64,000 nucleotides of DNA from Methylophilaceae bacterium (GCA_017857755.1 JAFMCM010000003.1:1-64000), one strand, 5' to 3'; numbered from the stretch's first letter, positions 7,906 through 19,701 are shown. The notes: generated from the sequence alone by a model not told the origin. Translations and numbers: made by a program.

Positions 7906-9597
7906 ATGCAAAAGACCATCATTCAAAGACGGGTTGATGACGTCGTTGTCAATCGCTTAGTTGAGAAAGGGGTTTCACCTTTGTTGGCGCGGCTTTATGC
8001 AGCACGAGGTGTGGATGATACAGCGGATTTATCGGTTTCGTTAAATCATCTTATTTCACCTAATCAACTTACTAACAGTGCAATAATGGCGAGTTTGTTA
8101 GCCGATGCAATTGCAGAAAAAAAGCAGATATTAATCGTTGGCGATTATGATGCGGATGGCGCAACAGCGACGGCAGTTGCGGTAAAAGGTTTGTTGTCTA
8201 TGGGTGCGCAGGTTGATTTCTTGGTGCCTAATCGCTTTGAATACGGCTATGGGCTAACACCTGAGATTGTTCAGCTGGCGGCCACAATGTCTCCTGATGT
8301 TATTGTGACCGTGGATAACGGCATTGCCAGCGTTGATGGGGTTGCTGAGGCAAATAAGCTCGGCATACAGGTCTTAATTACCGACCACCATTTGCCTAGC
8401 GATGAAACACCACAAGCGGCTTGCATCGTGAATCCCAATCAACATGGTTGTGGTTTTGCGAGTAAAAATTTAGCTGGTGTCGGTGTTATGTTTTATGTCT
8501 TGCTGGCATTGCGCGCAGAGCTGCGTGAACGTGGCACATTTACTGAAAAACAAGAGCCTAACTTAACTGAATTATTAGATTTAGTCGCGTTAGGGACGGT
8601 TGCAGATTTGGTCAAATTAGATGCAAATAACCGCATTTTGGTCGAGCAAGGTTTGCGGCGCATACGCGCTGGTGCTTGCAGTGCAGGCATCACTGCTTTG
8701 TTGAAAGTGGCTGGTCGCGACCAATCACAAGTCAACACCCAAGATTTAGGTTTTTATATTGGACCGCGACTTAACGCGGCAGGACGACTGGATGATATGC
8801 GTTTGGGAATACAGTGTTTATTAGCTGGCGAAAACGAAGCCATAACAATCGCACAATCACTACATGATTTAAATATTGAGCGCCGCAGTATCGAATCCAG
8901 TATGCAAGATGAAGCCTTGGTCAGTTTGAATGAAATATCTGTTGGCGACCAGTACAGCATTAGCTTGTTTGAACCAACCTGGCATCAAGGTGTGGTTGGT
9001 ATTTTAGCTTCGCGAATTAAAGAGCAATATCATCGGCCTGTGATTGCCTTTGCTGAAGTAGAGGATGGCTTATTGAAAGGTTCTGGTCGCTCGATTGCTG
9101 GTTTGCACCTCAGGGATGCGCTCGATATGGTGACAAAGCGATACCCGAATTTAATTATTACGTTTGGTGGTCATGCGATGGCTGCTGGCCTGAGTATCGA
9201 GCAAAGTCGTTTTTTTGATTTTCAAGCGGCTTTTGAGAAGATTGTGCGAACGTTATTAACGCCAGCGGATTTGCAGGCAATTATTCAAACGGACGGTGGT
9301 TTTTCAGCGGATGAAATGACCTTGCATCATGCGCAATTGATTGCCCATCAAGTTTGGGGGCAAGGATTTACACCACCGCTGTTTAATGACCTTTTTACTG
9401 TAATTACCCAGCGTGTTGTAGGCGGTAAGCATTTGAAACTTCTATTGGAAAAGCAAGGCAAGCGCTTTGATGCCATCTATTTCGGACAAACGGCGTTATT
9501 AGGTGATGAGATTGAGGCCGTTTATCAACTGCAGGTCAATCACTATAACAATGTGCAATCGTTGCAGTTACAGCTGTTGCATGTGTTGAACGCCTAA
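7906..9597 (+). CDS. recJ: Single-stranded-DNA-specific 5'-3' exonuclease RecJ
   Basis: RecJ degrades single-stranded DNA 5' to 3' in RecF-pathway recombination, mismatch repair and base-excision repair. The 563-residue protein (E. coli 577) shows the DHH-superfamily motifs in order: GDYDADG at 79-85, TVDNG with Asp137, TDHH at 159-162 and GVGVMFY. The DHHA1 domain follows, with GRSIAGLHLRDAL and the GGHAMAAG motif near residue 425. A C-terminal OB-like domain follows. The ATG lies 3 bases after the stop of the preceding short gene. Confidence 0.96.
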   Translation: MQKTIIQRRVDDVVVNRLVEKGVSPLLARLYAARGVDDTADLSVSLNHLISPNQLTNSAIMASLLADAIAEKKQILIVGDYDADGATATAVAVKGLLSMGAQVDFLVPNRFEYGYGLTPEIVQLAATMSPDVIVTVDNGIASVDGVAEANKLGIQVLITDHHLPSDETPQAACIVNPNQHGCGFASKNLAGVGVMFYVLLALRAELRERGTFTEKQEPNLTELLDLVALGTVADLVKLDANNRILVEQGLRRIRAGACSAGITALLKVAGRDQSQVNTQDLGFYIGPRLNAAGRLDDMRLGIQCLLAGENEAITIAQSLHDLNIERRSIESSMQDEALVSLNEISVGDQYSISLFEPTWHQGVVGILASRIKEQYHRPVIAFAEVEDGLLKGSGRSIAGLHLRDALDMVTKRYPNLIITFGGHAMAAGLSIEQSRFFDFQAAFEKIVRTLLTPADLQAIIQTDGGFSADEMTLHHAQLIAHQVWGQGFTPPLFNDLFTVITQRVVGGKHLKLLLEKQGKRFDAIYFGQTALLGDEIEAVYQLQVNHYNNVQSLQLQLLHVLNA

Positions 9598-9646
9598 AAA
9601 TGAGTCCCTGCTATATAATGTTGCATCTATGAATAATGTCGCACGT

Positions 9647-10420
9647 ATGAAAAAAACCGCCAAAAAATTTGTTATTGCTAATTGGAAAATGCATGGCAAC
9701 CTCGAGCAAAATCAATCTTTGTTAACTCACTATGTAAACCAATTAAATAGTCTCAAGCAGACGCAAGTTGTTGTTTGCGTGCCCTATCCTTATCTAAGTC
9801 AAGTGCAAAGCGTGTTGGAACATACAGACCTTGCGTGGGGTGCGCAAAACTTAGCTAAAAATCTAAATGGGCCATTTACAGGAGAAGTTAGTGCAGAAAT
9901 GTTGAAAGATTTTGGTTGCGAATATGTGATTCTAGGGCATTCAGAACGAGCAACAGCTTATTGTGAATCGGATGAAAATATTGCTCAAAAATTCATGATG
10001 GCTAAACAACACGGTATAACGCCCATTTTATGCGTTGGCGAGACCTTGATTGAACGCGAAGCTGGCGTGATGGAACTAAAAGTTGGAAAGCAGCTCGATA
10101 CAATTATCGATTTATATGGGGTTGATGTTTTTAATGATGCAATTGTATCTTATGAGCCGATATGGGCCATTGGTACAGGTCTGGCCGCATCTCCTTTGCA
10201 AGCTCAAGCCATGCATCAATTCATCTTTGATAAGCTAACCCAGTCGAAAGAGGCTCAAAAGAATCGTGTAAAAATCCTCTACGGAGGAAGCGTAAATCCG
10301 CAAAATGCGTTACAATTATTCAAAGTTGAAAATATTGATGGTGGGCTAGTAGGTAAATGTTCTCTTAGCGCACCAGCGTTTGAAGATATCTGTCAAGCAG
10401 CGGAATTATCTGTTGGTTGA
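9647..10420 (+). CDS. tpiA: Triose-phosphate isomerase
   Basis: TpiA interconverts dihydroxyacetone phosphate and glyceraldehyde 3-phosphate. The 257-residue protein carries the catalytic lysine in ANWKMHG (Lys14), the catalytic histidine in LGHSER, the catalytic glutamate in YEPIWAIGTG, and the phosphate loops GGSVN and GGLVGK. I chose the ATG at 9647 because the protein then begins just before the first beta strand as in other family members. A second in-frame ATG at 9629 would add six residues, and neither has a good ribosome site. A TATAAT hexamer at 9614-9619 may be part of a promoter, but no -35 is well spaced. secG follows, as in other proteobacteria. Confidence 0.96.
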   Translation: MKKTAKKFVIANWKMHGNLEQNQSLLTHYVNQLNSLKQTQVVVCVPYPYLSQVQSVLEHTDLAWGAQNLAKNLNGPFTGEVSAEMLKDFGCEYVILGHSERATAYCESDENIAQKFMMAKQHGITPILCVGETLIEREAGVMELKVGKQLDTIIDLYGVDVFNDAIVSYEPIWAIGTGLAASPLQAQAMHQFIFDKLTQSKEAQKNRVKILYGGSVNPQNALQLFKVENIDGGLVGKCSLSAPAFEDICQAAELSVG

Positions 10421-10458
10421 TTTTTTTTATGGTTGACAGGCTAAATAATAGGTAAAAA

Positions 10459-10806
10459 ATGGAAAACATCATTACAGTCGTGCATGTATTAGCGGCCGCA
10501 AGTTTAATTGGATTGATTTTATTACAGCACGGCAAAGGTGCTGATATGGGTGCTGCTTTTGGTAGTGGCGCCTCAGGTAGTTTGTTTGGCGTGAGTGGTT
10601 CATCGAACTTTCTGAGTCGAGCAACATCAATCAGTGTGCTTGTATTTTTTGTAACGAGTTTGGCTTTGGCGTACATCGCTAGTCATAAATCTAGCGCAAG
10701 TAGCGTGATTCAGGCTCCTGTGGCGACGGTTAACACGAGTGTAAAAGAATCCCCGCCAGCGCAAACTGCGCCTGTTGCTGGTACTGCGGAGGATGTTCCT
10801 AATTAA
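10459..10806 (+). CDS. secG: Protein-export membrane protein SecG
   Basis: SecG is the small non-essential subunit of the SecYEG translocon and helps SecA cycling. This 115-residue protein has the two expected membrane helices (residues 2-20 and about 55-75). They are joined by the conserved glycine-rich loop HGKGADMGAAFGSGASGSLFG. A low-complexity Ser/Ala/Pro tail follows. It lies between tpiA and tRNA-Leu just upstream of the nuo operon, the usual arrangement in betaproteobacteria. Confidence 0.95.
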   Translation: MENIITVVHVLAAASLIGLILLQHGKGADMGAAFGSGASGSLFGVSGSSNFLSRATSISVLVFFVTSLALAYIASHKSSASSVIQAPVATVNTSVKESPPAQTAPVAGTAEDVPN

Positions 10807-10832
10807 ATTTAGGTTAATTCCTAAATTTACAT

Positions 10833-10917
10833 GCCGTCGTGGTGGAATTGGTAGACACGCTATCTTGAGGGGGTAGTGACGAAAGTCGTGAGAGTTCGAG
10901 TCTCTCCGTCGGCACCA
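10833..10917 (+). tRNA. tRNA-Leu (anticodon GAG)
   Basis: This 85-base class II tRNA has a seven-pair acceptor stem (GCCGTCG with CGTCGGC), an anticodon stem CTATC/GGTAG enclosing the loop TTGAGGG, a long variable arm (GACGAAAGTC), a T arm GAGAG-TTCGAGT-CTCTC and an encoded CCA end. The anticodon GAG reads leucine codons CUC and CUU. It sits between secG and nuoA. Confidence 0.95.
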
Positions 10918-11082
10918 GGTTGATGATTGGTGTATTGCTTGAGTGGCTTCATTACAAATGAAGCGAATGAAAAGATTAAAGTGTAAAGACAGGTTAGTTC
11001 AAAAGACAGCCGCAAGAGATACGTGTAACAATCTACACATATCATGTTTTTATTTAACGTAGTAAGCTAAGGGTTAGAGCTT

Positions 11083-11439
11083 TTGCTAGAAAATTATTTT
11101 CCAATTTTAATGTTCATTTTGGTGGGTTTAGGCGTCGGTCTGGGACCACTTATCCTTGGCAAGTTGGTATCACCTCATAAGCCTGATGCTGAAAAAAATT
11201 CACCTTACGAATGTGGCTTTGAGGCCTTCGAAGATGCGCGCATGAAGTTTGACGTGCGGTATTATCTTGTTGCAATTCTTTTTATTCTCTTTGATTTAGA
11301 AATCGCATTTTTATTCCCTTGGGCAGTTGTTTTGCATGATATTGGTCTTTTTGGTTTTTTAGCCATGATGGTGTTTTTGTTTGTGCTAGTGGTTGGCTTT
11401 ATTTATGAGTGGAAAAAAGGCGCTCTGGAATGGGATTAG
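11083..11439 (+). CDS. nuoA: NADH-quinone oxidoreductase subunit A
   Basis: NuoA is a small membrane-arm subunit of complex I with three transmembrane helices, near residues 5-27, 62-82 and 90-110. The 118-residue protein has the conserved loop [34 protein letters not shown], which carries the family cysteine and acidic residues. The start is TTG at 11083, with GGGTTAGAG upstream as ribosome site. It is the first gene of the complete nuoA-N operon, which lies downstream of secG and tRNA-Leu. Confidence 0.96.
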   Translation: MLENYFPILMFILVGLGVGLGPLILGKLVSPHKPDAEKNSPYECGFEAFEDARMKFDVRYYLVAILFILFDLEIAFLFPWAVVLHDIGLFGFLAMMVFLFVLVVGFIYEWKKGALEWD

Positions 11440-11486
11440 CTGTCAGTGTTAATTCGCATGTTAATTTTAAAATGGGGTTAATTTAA

Positions 11487-11963
11487 GTGAGTATCGAAGG
11501 CGTATTAGAAAAAGGGTTTGTAACCACCTCGCTAGATACGGTGATTAATTACACCCGCACAGGGTCGATGTGGCCAATGACATTTGGATTGGCTTGTTGT
11601 GCCGTTGAAATGATGCATGCTGGTGCTGCACGTTACGATCTTGATCGTTTTGGTATTGTTTTTCGCCCCAGTCCTAGACAGTCGGACGTGATGATTGTCG
11701 CGGGTACTTTGGTGAACAAAATGGCGCCTGCGTTACGTAAAGTCTACGACCAAATGGCTGAGCCGCGCTGGGTCATTTCTATGGGTAGTTGTGCCAATGG
11801 CGGCGGTTATTATCACTACTCATATGCGGTTGTTCGTGGATGCGATCGAATTGTTCCAGTTGATGTGTATGTGCCAGGATGTCCGCCAACAGCTGAAGCA
11901 TTGTTGTTTGGAATTATCCAACTGCAGAAAAAAATTAAACGCACGAATACGATTGCACGATAA
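11487..11963 (+). CDS. nuoB: NADH-quinone oxidoreductase subunit B
   Basis: NuoB carries iron-sulfur cluster N2, the last electron carrier before ubiquinone. The 158-residue protein has the tetranuclear ligand pattern LACCAVEMM (adjacent cysteines), [11 protein letters not shown] and [11 protein letters not shown]. The start is GTG at 11487. The N-terminal [22 protein letters not shown] is typical of proteobacterial PSST subunits. Confidence 0.97.
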   Translation: MSIEGVLEKGFVTTSLDTVINYTRTGSMWPMTFGLACCAVEMMHAGAARYDLDRFGIVFRPSPRQSDVMIVAGTLVNKMAPALRKVYDQMAEPRWVISMGSCANGGGYYHYSYAVVRGCDRIVPVDVYVPGCPPTAEALLFGIIQLQKKIKRTNTIAR

Positions 11964-11968
11964 AGATA

Positions 11969-12577
11969 GTGGCCAATAATATGTCAGCAAAGTTAAATCA
12001 ATTATCCGCACAGTTAAAATTGGCGCTCAATGCAGGCCTCGTTAAACTGACCGAAGATTTAAACGAAATTACCATAGAATGCAAAGCGAAAGATCTCCTA
12101 GATGTTTGCATCAGATTGCGTGATCATGGAGAGTTGAAGTTTGAACAGTTAATTGACTTGTGCGGGGTTGATTATAGTGAGTATCAAGATGGTTTGTGGG
12201 AAGGCTCGAGATATGCTGTGGTTATTCACTTGCTTTCTGTTTCATTGAATCAGCGAGTGCGTTTACGCGTTTTTGCGACAGATGACAACTTTCCTGTTTT
12301 ACCCACGCTTATTGATGTTTGGCCAGTAGCTAACTGGTTTGAGCGTGAAGCTTTTGATTTATTTGGGATTATGTTTGAGAATCATCCAGATTTACGTCGC
12401 ATTTTGACTGATTATGGTTTTGTTGGACATCCTTTCCGTAAAGATTTTCCGATGATAGGTCATGTAGAAATGCGATACGACCCCGAGCAGCAACGTGTTG
12501 TATATCAGCCTGTCTCAATTGAGTTGCGTAATAATGTGCCTCGCATTATTCGCGACGAAGGAGTGCATAATGGCTGA
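11969..12577 (+). CDS. nuoC: NADH-quinone oxidoreductase subunit C
   Basis: NuoC is the 30-kDa-type peripheral subunit that docks beside NuoB and NuoD. The 202-residue protein has the family signature [29 protein letters not shown] followed by GHPFRKDFP. It begins at GTG 11969, or four codons later at ATG 11981 (MSAKLNQL); the sequence does not decide between them. Its last 8 bases overlap the start of nuoD. NuoC and NuoD are separate genes here, not fused as in E. coli. Confidence 0.96.
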   Translation: MANNMSAKLNQLSAQLKLALNAGLVKLTEDLNEITIECKAKDLLDVCIRLRDHGELKFEQLIDLCGVDYSEYQDGLWEGSRYAVVIHLLSVSLNQRVRLRVFATDDNFPVLPTLIDVWPVANWFEREAFDLFGIMFENHPDLRRILTDYGFVGHPFRKDFPMIGHVEMRYDPEQQRVVYQPVSIELRNNVPRIIRDEGVHNG

Positions 12578-13823
12578 AATACATAATTACACCATGAACT
12601 TCGGTCCCCAGCATCCGGCAGCGCATGGTGTATTACGTTTGGTTTTAGAGTTGGATGGCGAGGTTATTCAGCGTGCCGATCCGCATATTGGATTATTGCA
12701 TCGCGCTACCGAAAAACTGGCTGAAAATCGGACTTATTTACAGTCAGTTCCTTACATGGACAGGCTCGATTATGTGTCCATGATGTCAAACGAGCATGCC
12801 TATGTAATGGCAATTGAGAAAATGCTTGGCTTGGAAGTCCCGATTCGTGCCCAGTATATTCGGGTCATGTTCGACGAAATTACTCGAATCCTCAATCATT
12901 TACTCTGGATTGGTGCACATGGTATTGATTTGGGTGCGATGACCATGTTTATTTATGCTTTTCGCGAGCGTGAAGACTTGTTTGATATGTATGAGGCGGT
13001 TTCTGGTGCGCGTATGCACGCTGCATATTATCGTCCTGGAGGGGTTTATCGTGACTTGCCTGATCGCATGCCACAGCATGAAACAACCAAATTCCGTAGC
13101 AAAGCACAAATTAACCGGTTAAATCAGAATCGTCAAGGATCCTTACTCGATTTTATTGAGGACTTTACAGCACGTTTTCCGAAGTATGTTGATGAGTACG
13201 AAACATTGTTAACAGACAATCGTATTTGGAAGCAACGTACGGTAGGCATTGGTGTTGTTTCGCCTGAGCGTGCTTTAGCATTGGGTTTTACTGGTCCGAT
13301 GTTACGCGGTTCTGGTGTTGAGTGGGATTTGCGTCGTAAGCAACCTTACGAGGTTTACGATCAGCTTGATTTTGATATTCCAGTCGGAGTTAATGGTGAT
13401 AGTTATGATCGTTACTTAGTTCGGATGGAGGAATTCCGTCAGTCAAACCGCATTATCAAGCAGTGCGTAGATTGGTTGCGTCAGAACCCAGGGCCAGTTA
13501 TCACCAGTAATAATAAAGTAGCGCCACCAGACCGTGAAGGGATGAAAACTAACATGGAAGATATGATTCATCACTTTAAATTGTTTACTGAAGGCTTTCA
13601 TGTGCCTGCAAGTGAAGCGTATGCAGCTGTTGAGCATCCAAAAGGTGAATTTGGTATTTATATGATTTCTGATGGGGCGAACAAGCCTTATCGATTGAAA
13701 ATAAGAGCGCCTGGTTTTGCACATATTTCTTCAATGGATGAAATGTGTCGTGGACATATGCTTGCCGACTTGGTAGCTATTATTGGGACACAAGATATTG
13801 TGTTTGGAGAAATTGACCGATGA
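12570..13823 (+). CDS. nuoD: NADH-quinone oxidoreductase subunit D
   Basis: NuoD is the 49-kDa subunit that forms the quinone pocket with NuoB. The frame is open further upstream, but the start is the ATG at 12570, giving [20 protein letters not shown] with a strong GAAGGAG site 6 bases before it; the protein has 417 residues. [13 protein letters not shown] and the quinone-site region [16 protein letters not shown] are intact, as is the C-terminal [12 protein letters not shown]. The start overlaps the 3' end of nuoC. Confidence 0.97.
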   Translation: MAEIHNYTMNFGPQHPAAHGVLRLVLELDGEVIQRADPHIGLLHRATEKLAENRTYLQSVPYMDRLDYVSMMSNEHAYVMAIEKMLGLEVPIRAQYIRVMFDEITRILNHLLWIGAHGIDLGAMTMFIYAFREREDLFDMYEAVSGARMHAAYYRPGGVYRDLPDRMPQHETTKFRSKAQINRLNQNRQGSLLDFIEDFTARFPKYVDEYETLLTDNRIWKQRTVGIGVVSPERALALGFTGPMLRGSGVEWDLRRKQPYEVYDQLDFDIPVGVNGDSYDRYLVRMEEFRQSNRIIKQCVDWLRQNPGPVITSNNKVAPPDREGMKTNMEDMIHHFKLFTEGFHVPASEAYAAVEHPKGEFGIYMISDGANKPYRLKIRAPGFAHISSMDEMCRGHMLADLVAIIGTQDIVFGEIDR

Positions 13824-13881
13824 TAGTGCAACCTGTTTCCGTTGGCGCAGCATCTTTAAACTGTAATGAGAAAGTTGTTTA

Positions 13882-14355
13882 ATGTTATCAGCTGAAGCTA
13901 TCGAAAAAATTGAATACGAGCTGACGAAGTATCCAAAAGATCAACGTCAAGCAGCGGTCATGTCTGCCTTGAGGATTGTTCAAACAGAACGTGGGTGGTT
14001 GTCTCAGGAGAGTATTAGTGATGTTGCGGCTTATTTGGGTATACCCGATATTGCCGCACTGGAAGTAGCAACTTTCTACAACATGTATGACACCGAGCCA
14101 GTTGGAAAATATAAGATTACGGTTTGTACCAATATCTCATGTATGTTGCGGGACAGTGATAGCATTGTTCATCATCTGCAAGAGAAGTTAGGGATTGGAT
14201 TTAACCAAGTAAGTGAAGACGGGCAATTTTGTTTAAAAGAAGGTGAATGCATGGGTGCATGTGGCGGTGCACCACTAATGAGTGTTAATAATGCAACGAT
14301 GTATGAATATCTTACTCCTGAAAAAGTCGATAAAATTTTGAAGGAGCTTAAATAA
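13882..14355 (+). CDS. nuoE: NADH-quinone oxidoreductase subunit E
   Basis: NuoE is the 24-kDa subunit of the NADH module and holds 2Fe-2S cluster N1a. The 157-residue thioredoxin-like protein has the four ligands in two pairs: CTNISC and [15 protein letters not shown]. The segment [17 protein letters not shown] is also typical. Its stop codon shares one base with the nuoF start, and AAGGAG inside its last codons serves as the nuoF ribosome site. Confidence 0.96.
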   Translation: MLSAEAIEKIEYELTKYPKDQRQAAVMSALRIVQTERGWLSQESISDVAAYLGIPDIAALEVATFYNMYDTEPVGKYKITVCTNISCMLRDSDSIVHHLQEKLGIGFNQVSEDGQFCLKEGECMGACGGAPLMSVNNATMYEYLTPEKVDKILKELK

Positions 14356-15686
14356 TGTCGACATTAAAATCAGAAACAAAGGATTCAAAGCCTGTGATGA
14401 CAGACCTGAAAGGTCAAACTTTAATTACATTGCAAACACTCAAAGAAGACAATCCAGCTTCATTAGCGACTTATGAAAAGTTAGGTGGCTATGAACAATT
14501 AAAGCGCTTGGTCACCAATAAAGTTAAAGCGGTTGAAGTAATCAACCAAGTTAAATTGTCTGGACTTCGTGGGCGAGGGGGAGCAGGTTTTCCAACAGGC
14601 CTTAAATGGAGTTTTATGCCTCGTTATTACGATGGTACTAAATATCTGGTTTGCAATACAGATGAAGGTGAGCCTGGCACGTTTAAAGATAGAGATATTA
14701 TTCGCTACAATCCGCATCAACTGATTGAGGGAATGGCGATTGCTGCCTATACCTTAGGTGCTGGTGTTGGATATAACTATATTCATGGTGAAATTTGGCG
14801 TGAATATGAGATTTTTGAAGCTGCTTTGGCTGAGGCTCGGGCGGCTGGTTATATCGGACAAAATTTGTTTGGTACTCATTTTAACTTCGAGTTATATGCT
14901 GTGCATGGGTATGGTGCATATATCTGCGGTGAAGAAACGGCGCTGATTGAATCGATTGAAGGTAAAAAAGGTCAGCCAAGATTTAAGCCACCTTTTCCAG
15001 CCAGTTATGGTGTGTTTGGTAAACCAACCAATGTTAATAACACAGAAAGTTTTGCTAGCATCCCATGGATTTTACAACATGGTGGTCAAGCGTTTGCAGA
15101 CTTGGGCGTTGCGGGTTCTGGTGGCAGTAAATTATTCTCAGTTTCTGGTCACGTTGAAAAGCCAGGCAACTATGAAGTAAACATGGGCATGCCTTTTACG
15201 GAATTATTAGCGATGGCGGGCGGTATTTGGAAAGGACGTCAATTAAAAGCGGTCATACCAGGCGGTCCTTCCACAGCGGTTATGCCAGCTTCTGCCATTC
15301 TAGATGCGACAATGGACTATAACGGTTTAAGCAAAGCAGGTTCAAGCTTGGGTGCTGGATCTTTGATTGTGATGGACGAAACCACTTGTATGGTTAAAAC
15401 GCTAAAACGCTTAAGCTACTTCTTTTATGAAGAGAGTTGTGGGCAGTGCACGCCTTGCCGTGAGGGCACTGGGTGGGTTTATCGTGTGATTAAGCGCATC
15501 ACTGAAGGCAATGGCAAAATGGAAGATTTGGATCTGCTGACCGATGTGAGTAATAACATTTCAGGGCGCACTATTTGTGCCTTAGGTGATGCGGCGGCTA
15601 CGCCTGTATTGAGCTTTATTAAACATTTCCGTCCAGAGTTTGAATACTATATTCAGCATGGCAAAAGCATGGTTGATGGACAATAG
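14355..15686 (+). CDS. nuoF: NADH-quinone oxidoreductase subunit F
   Basis: NuoF binds NADH and FMN and holds cluster N3. The 443-residue protein has the FMN/NADH motif [16 protein letters not shown] near residues 70-85, the NADH segment [34 protein letters not shown], and the cluster ligands [12 protein letters not shown] with a distal cysteine in [11 protein letters not shown]. Translation is probably coupled to nuoE by the one-base overlap. Confidence 0.97.
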   Translation: MSTLKSETKDSKPVMTDLKGQTLITLQTLKEDNPASLATYEKLGGYEQLKRLVTNKVKAVEVINQVKLSGLRGRGGAGFPTGLKWSFMPRYYDGTKYLVCNTDEGEPGTFKDRDIIRYNPHQLIEGMAIAAYTLGAGVGYNYIHGEIWREYEIFEAALAEARAAGYIGQNLFGTHFNFELYAVHGYGAYICGEETALIESIEGKKGQPRFKPPFPASYGVFGKPTNVNNTESFASIPWILQHGGQAFADLGVAGSGGSKLFSVSGHVEKPGNYEVNMGMPFTELLAMAGGIWKGRQLKAVIPGGPSTAVMPASAILDATMDYNGLSKAGSSLGAGSLIVMDETTCMVKTLKRLSYFFYEESCGQCTPCREGTGWVYRVIKRITEGNGKMEDLDLLTDVSNNISGRTICALGDAAATPVLSFIKHFRPEFEYYIQHGKSMVDGQ

Positions 15687-15689
15687 CAT

Positions 15690-18125
15690 ATGTTAAAAAT
15701 TGAAATTGATGGCAAGCCAGTAGAAGTCGACCACGGCACAACGATTATTGATGCCGCTGATAAACTTGGGGTTGCGATTCCACGTTTTTGTTACCACAAA
15801 AAATTATCAGTGGCGGCTAACTGCCGCATGTGTTTGGTTGAAGTGGAGAAGTTTGGTAAGCCATTGCCAGCTTGTGCTACACCTGTTGCTGAAGGAATGA
15901 AAATTTTCACTCGTAGCAAGGCGGCTGTGCAGGCTCAACAAAGTGTGATGGAGTTTCTGTTAATAAACCACCCTTTAGACTGTCCAATATGTGATCAAGG
16001 TGGCGAATGCGATTTGCAAGATGTCGCTGTCGGTTATGGTGCTAGTGGTTCCCGTTATACCGAAGAAAAACGTGTCGTCTTTAATAAAAATATCGGCCCA
16101 CTCATCAGTACCGATATGACGCGCTGTATTCAATGTACGCGCTGTGTCCGTTTTTTAAAAGAAGTTGGAGGAATGCAAGAGCTGGGCATGGTTGGTCGAG
16201 GTGAACATGCAGAAATTACAGCTTATGTTGACCAAAGTGTTAACTCTGAGTTGTCAGGCAATATTATTGATTTATGTCCTGTAGGTGCGTTAACGAATAA
16301 GCCGTTTAGGTATTCAGCGCGTAGTTGGGAATTGGTGCGTCGACCTTCTATCGCGCCGCATGATAGTATGGGCTCGCATATTGAAGTCCATGTAAAAGAC
16401 GATAAAGTCATGAGAGTTTTGCCGCGTGAAAAAGAAAGTATTAATGAATGCTGGTTATCAGACCGTGACCGTTATTCTTATGAGGGTTTAAATAGTCCAG
16501 ATCGACTAAAAGTACCCATGATTAAGCATCATGGAGAATGGCAAGAAACGGATTGGAAAACAGCGCTTGAGTATGCTGCTGGTCAAATCAAAGATATTAC
16601 AACTGAACATGGTAGTGATGCATTGGGAGCATTAGTCTCTCCTAATAGCACGATGGAGGAAGGTTACTTAATCAAAGAGCTAGTCCATGGGTTAGGTTGC
16701 GGGAACGTCGACTATCGTTTGCGCCAAACAGACTTTAGATTAGATGGTAAACGTGTTGGGACACCTTGGATGGGTTGCAATATTGATGAGATTGAAAAGC
16801 TAGATCGCATTTTGTTAATCGGTTCTAATATTCGTAACGAACACCCTCTGCTGGCACAGCGCTTCCGCAAGGCTGTTGATAATGGTGCAGAACTTTCGAT
16901 TATTAGTCCATTAGACAATAATCCTTTAATGGATATTGCCCATAAGATTATTGTGACACCAAATGACATTGTGAATGTTTTAGCGCAGATACTAAAAGCG
17001 ATGTCTAAGCTGCAGAAGTTGTCTTTGTGTTTACCACCACAATTAAGCGAATTGCTTGAGCAGATTCATGTGCGACCAAATACTGAAGCAATGGCGGAAA
17101 GCCTTGTTGGTTTGGGTGAGACAGTGAACTTAATTGCACCAAAAGTCGGTATTTTTCTTGGCAATATGGCGCTTAGCGCGCCAAGATTTACTGAAATGTA
17201 TAGTTTGGCTGAGGCTATTGGCGGTGTTTCTGGTGCAAAAGGGGGTATTTTACCTGCGGCTGCGAACAGTACTGGAATGCATTTATTAGGTGTGATGCCA
17301 GCATCAACTGGTATGCATGCCCGTGCAATGCTAGAAGTGCCACGTAAAGCCTATTTGTTGTTGAATATTGAGCCAGAACTTGATTGTCAGCATGCTGCTT
17401 TAGCCCGTTCAGCAATGGAGAAAGCGGATTGTGTTGTTGCATTAACAGCCTACAAATCAAAAGCTTTAGATCACGCAACTGTCTTACTACCTATCGCGCC
17501 GTTTACAGAAACTTCAGGTACTTTTATGAGTATGGAAGGCCGTATTCAAAGTTTTAAAGCGGTGGTAAAACCGTTAGGTGAATGCCGACCCGCTTGGAAA
17601 GTATTGCGTGTGTTGGCCAATACACTAGGGCTTCAAGGCTTTGATTTTGAAAGTAGTGAAGAGGTTAAACTTAAGATTTTTGATGGTGAGAAGCCATCAG
17701 ATTTTGCAAGAAGTCGTTTGAATAACAACATGAAGGAGCTGGTGGAGATTGAAACGAAAATTAAGTCACCAGGTTTGCAAAGAGTTGGTGAAGTTCCGCA
17801 GTACGAGGCAGACCCAATCGTTCGTCGCTCTGAGCCTTTAAGAAAGACCAAATATAACATCAAACGCTTAGTTCGATTACATCCAGATGAGATGCGTGCT
17901 TATGACTTGGTTGAAGGTGATATGGTGTTAGTTACACAAGATAAAGGTAGTACTGTTCTCCCAGTTAGACCAGACGCACACGTTGCACCAGGTTGTGTAA
18001 GGGTCGCTGCAGCACATGAAGATACTTTGGGTTTGGGTGATTTGATGGGTGATATTTCAATTGAAAAAATTACTCAAGAACAAGCTGATGTGTTTAAATC
18101 CAAACAAATGGAAGCACAAAACTAA
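15690..18125 (+). CDS. nuoG: NADH-quinone oxidoreductase subunit G
   Basis: NuoG is the large iron-sulfur subunit. The 811-residue protein begins with a 2Fe-2S ferredoxin domain ([15 protein letters not shown] and a distal Cys in PACATP), then [18 protein letters not shown] and the 4Fe-4S set [10 protein letters not shown] with a distal CPVGAL, then a molybdopterin-oxidoreductase-like domain. At the place where E. coli-type NuoG carries extra cluster N7, the sequence is [11 protein letters not shown] without the cysteines, so N7 is absent. It lies 3 bases after nuoF and shares one base with nuoH. Confidence 0.96.
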   Translation: MLKIEIDGKPVEVDHGTTIIDAADKLGVAIPRFCYHKKLSVAANCRMCLVEVEKFGKPLPACATPVAEGMKIFTRSKAAVQAQQSVMEFLLINHPLDCPICDQGGECDLQDVAVGYGASGSRYTEEKRVVFNKNIGPLISTDMTRCIQCTRCVRFLKEVGGMQELGMVGRGEHAEITAYVDQSVNSELSGNIIDLCPVGALTNKPFRYSARSWELVRRPSIAPHDSMGSHIEVHVKDDKVMRVLPREKESINECWLSDRDRYSYEGLNSPDRLKVPMIKHHGEWQETDWKTALEYAAGQIKDITTEHGSDALGALVSPNSTMEEGYLIKELVHGLGCGNVDYRLRQTDFRLDGKRVGTPWMGCNIDEIEKLDRILLIGSNIRNEHPLLAQRFRKAVDNGAELSIISPLDNNPLMDIAHKIIVTPNDIVNVLAQILKAMSKLQKLSLCLPPQLSELLEQIHVRPNTEAMAESLVGLGETVNLIAPKVGIFLGNMALSAPRFTEMYSLAEAIGGVSGAKGGILPAAANSTGMHLLGVMPASTGMHARAMLEVPRKAYLLLNIEPELDCQHAALARSAMEKADCVVALTAYKSKALDHATVLLPIAPFTETSGTFMSMEGRIQSFKAVVKPLGECRPAWKVLRVLANTLGLQGFDFESSEEVKLKIFDGEKPSDFARSRLNNNMKELVEIETKIKSPGLQRVGEVPQYEADPIVRRSEPLRKTKYNIKRLVRLHPDEMRAYDLVEGDMVLVTQDKGSTVLPVRPDAHVAPGCVRVAAAHEDTLGLGDLMGDISIEKITQEQADVFKSKQMEAQN

Positions 18126-19153
18126 TGGAATGGTTATCTCAATTATTCGGTAGTTATTGGCAAAATGTTCAAATGGTTGGATGGACATTGGTTAAAATTA
18201 TTGCCATTGTTGGTCCATTAATGATTGCGGTTGCTTATTTAACTTATGCAGAGCGTAAAGTAATTGGCTATATGCAAGTGCGTATTGGACCGAATCGTGT
18301 TGGTTTTTGGGGATTGTTGCAGCCTGTTGCTGATGGTCTTAAGTTATTATTTAAAGAAATCATTATACCAACAGCTTCCAATAAAGGCCTGTTTTTATTA
18401 GGTCCAGTATTGACAATAGCACCAGCTTTTGCAGCATGGGCAGTGATTCCTTTTGATGGCACAATGGTGTTAGCCAACATTGATGCTGGTTTATTGTATG
18501 TATTAGCAATGACTTCAATTGCCGTTTATGGGGTAATCATCGCTGGTTGGGCATCCAATTCAAAATATGCATTCTTAGGTAGTCTGCGCTCGGCTGCGCA
18601 AATTGTTTCTTATGAGATTGCTATGGGCTTTTCCTTGGTGGGTGTGCTCATGTGTGCGAACAGTTTAAACTTAGGTAACATCGTTTTGGGGCAAGAGGGT
18701 GGTTTTTGGCATTGGTATTTCATTCCGTTGTTCCCTTTATTTATCGTGTATTTTATTAGTGCCGTTGCCGAGACAAATCGCGCGCCATTTGATGTGGCTG
18801 AAGGTGAGTCTGAGATTGTGGCAGGATTTCACGTGGAATATTCGGGAATGGCGTTTGCCGTTTTCTTCTTAGCAGAATATGCCAATATTTGGCTGGTCTG
18901 TACACTCGCTGCATTGATGTTTATGGGCGGTTGGTTGTCACCCTTGCCATTCTTACCAGATAGTATATTGTGGCTTTTCGCGAAAATGGCATTTTTAGTG
19001 TTTTTCTTCCTGTGGTTTAGAGCAACATTTCCAAGATACCGTTATGATCAGATTATGCGTTTGGGCTGGAAGGTTTTTATTCCCATTACTATCGTATGGA
19101 TTGTGTTCGTTGGTGCAATGATGCAGACAAAGTTTGATTACTTGTTTCACTAA
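18125..19153 (+). CDS. nuoH: NADH-quinone oxidoreductase subunit H
   Basis: NuoH links the quinone pocket to the membrane arm. The 342-residue protein has about eight transmembrane helices and the conserved cytoplasmic loops [21 protein letters not shown] (after helix 1), [21 protein letters not shown], and [18 protein letters not shown] near the end. The glutamates of the AEGESE loop line the quinone entry. Confidence 0.97.
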   Translation: MEWLSQLFGSYWQNVQMVGWTLVKIIAIVGPLMIAVAYLTYAERKVIGYMQVRIGPNRVGFWGLLQPVADGLKLLFKEIIIPTASNKGLFLLGPVLTIAPAFAAWAVIPFDGTMVLANIDAGLLYVLAMTSIAVYGVIIAGWASNSKYAFLGSLRSAAQIVSYEIAMGFSLVGVLMCANSLNLGNIVLGQEGGFWHWYFIPLFPLFIVYFISAVAETNRAPFDVAEGESEIVAGFHVEYSGMAFAVFFLAEYANIWLVCTLAALMFMGGWLSPLPFLPDSILWLFAKMAFLVFFFLWFRATFPRYRYDQIMRLGWKVFIPITIVWIVFVGAMMQTKFDYLFH

Positions 19154-19196
19154 ATTTGACTAAAACTATTTGAATTAGGATATTTCACTAAACCGT

Positions 19197-19688
19197 ATGT
19201 TTAAACAAATGAAAAATACACTGGGTAGTTTGATGCTCATTGAGTTGCTTAAAGGTATGGCCGTCACTGGCAGGTACTTTTTTGCTCGTAAGATTACGAT
19301 TCAATATCCAGAAGAGCGTACACCGCAATCCAATCGATTTCGTGGATTACACGCTCTACGCCGCTACCCAAACGGAGAAGAGCGTTGTATCGCTTGTAAA
19401 TTATGCGAGGCTGTGTGTCCAGCAATGGCAATCACTATTGAATCTGAACAACGAGATGATAATACACGTCGCACAACCCGCTACGATATTGATTTAACCA
19501 AATGTATTTTTTGCGGCTTGTGTGAGGAATCATGTCCTGTGGACTCAATTGTAGAAACACGCATCTTTGATTATCACGGTGAACAACGTGGTGATTTGTT
19601 ATATACAAAAGAGATGTTGCTCGCTGTTGGAGATAAGCATGAAAAACAAATTGCGGCAGATCGCGCGCAAGATAAGAATTATAGATAA
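19197..19688 (+). CDS. nuoI: NADH-quinone oxidoreductase subunit I
   Basis: NuoI carries clusters N6a and N6b between the NADH module and N2. The 163-residue protein has two 4Fe-4S ferredoxin motifs, [12 protein letters not shown] and [12 protein letters not shown], with an amphipathic N-terminal segment that anchors it to the membrane. It lies 43 bases after nuoH. Confidence 0.97.
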   Translation: MFKQMKNTLGSLMLIELLKGMAVTGRYFFARKITIQYPEERTPQSNRFRGLHALRRYPNGEERCIACKLCEAVCPAMAITIESEQRDDNTRRTTRYDIDLTKCIFCGLCEESCPVDSIVETRIFDYHGEQRGDLLYTKEMLLAVGDKHEKQIAADRAQDKNYR

Positions 19689-19701
19689 CGAATAAAAGTT
19701 C

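Noticed and set aside
10860-11045. Minus-strand frame over tRNA-Leu encoding a GADGETRTLT-containing peptide
   Set aside because: This is the well-known spurious translation of the antisense of a tRNA-Leu gene.
12495-12569. 25-residue N-terminal extension of NuoD
   Set aside because: It lies inside nuoC, and the conserved start [11 protein letters not shown] has its own ribosome site.
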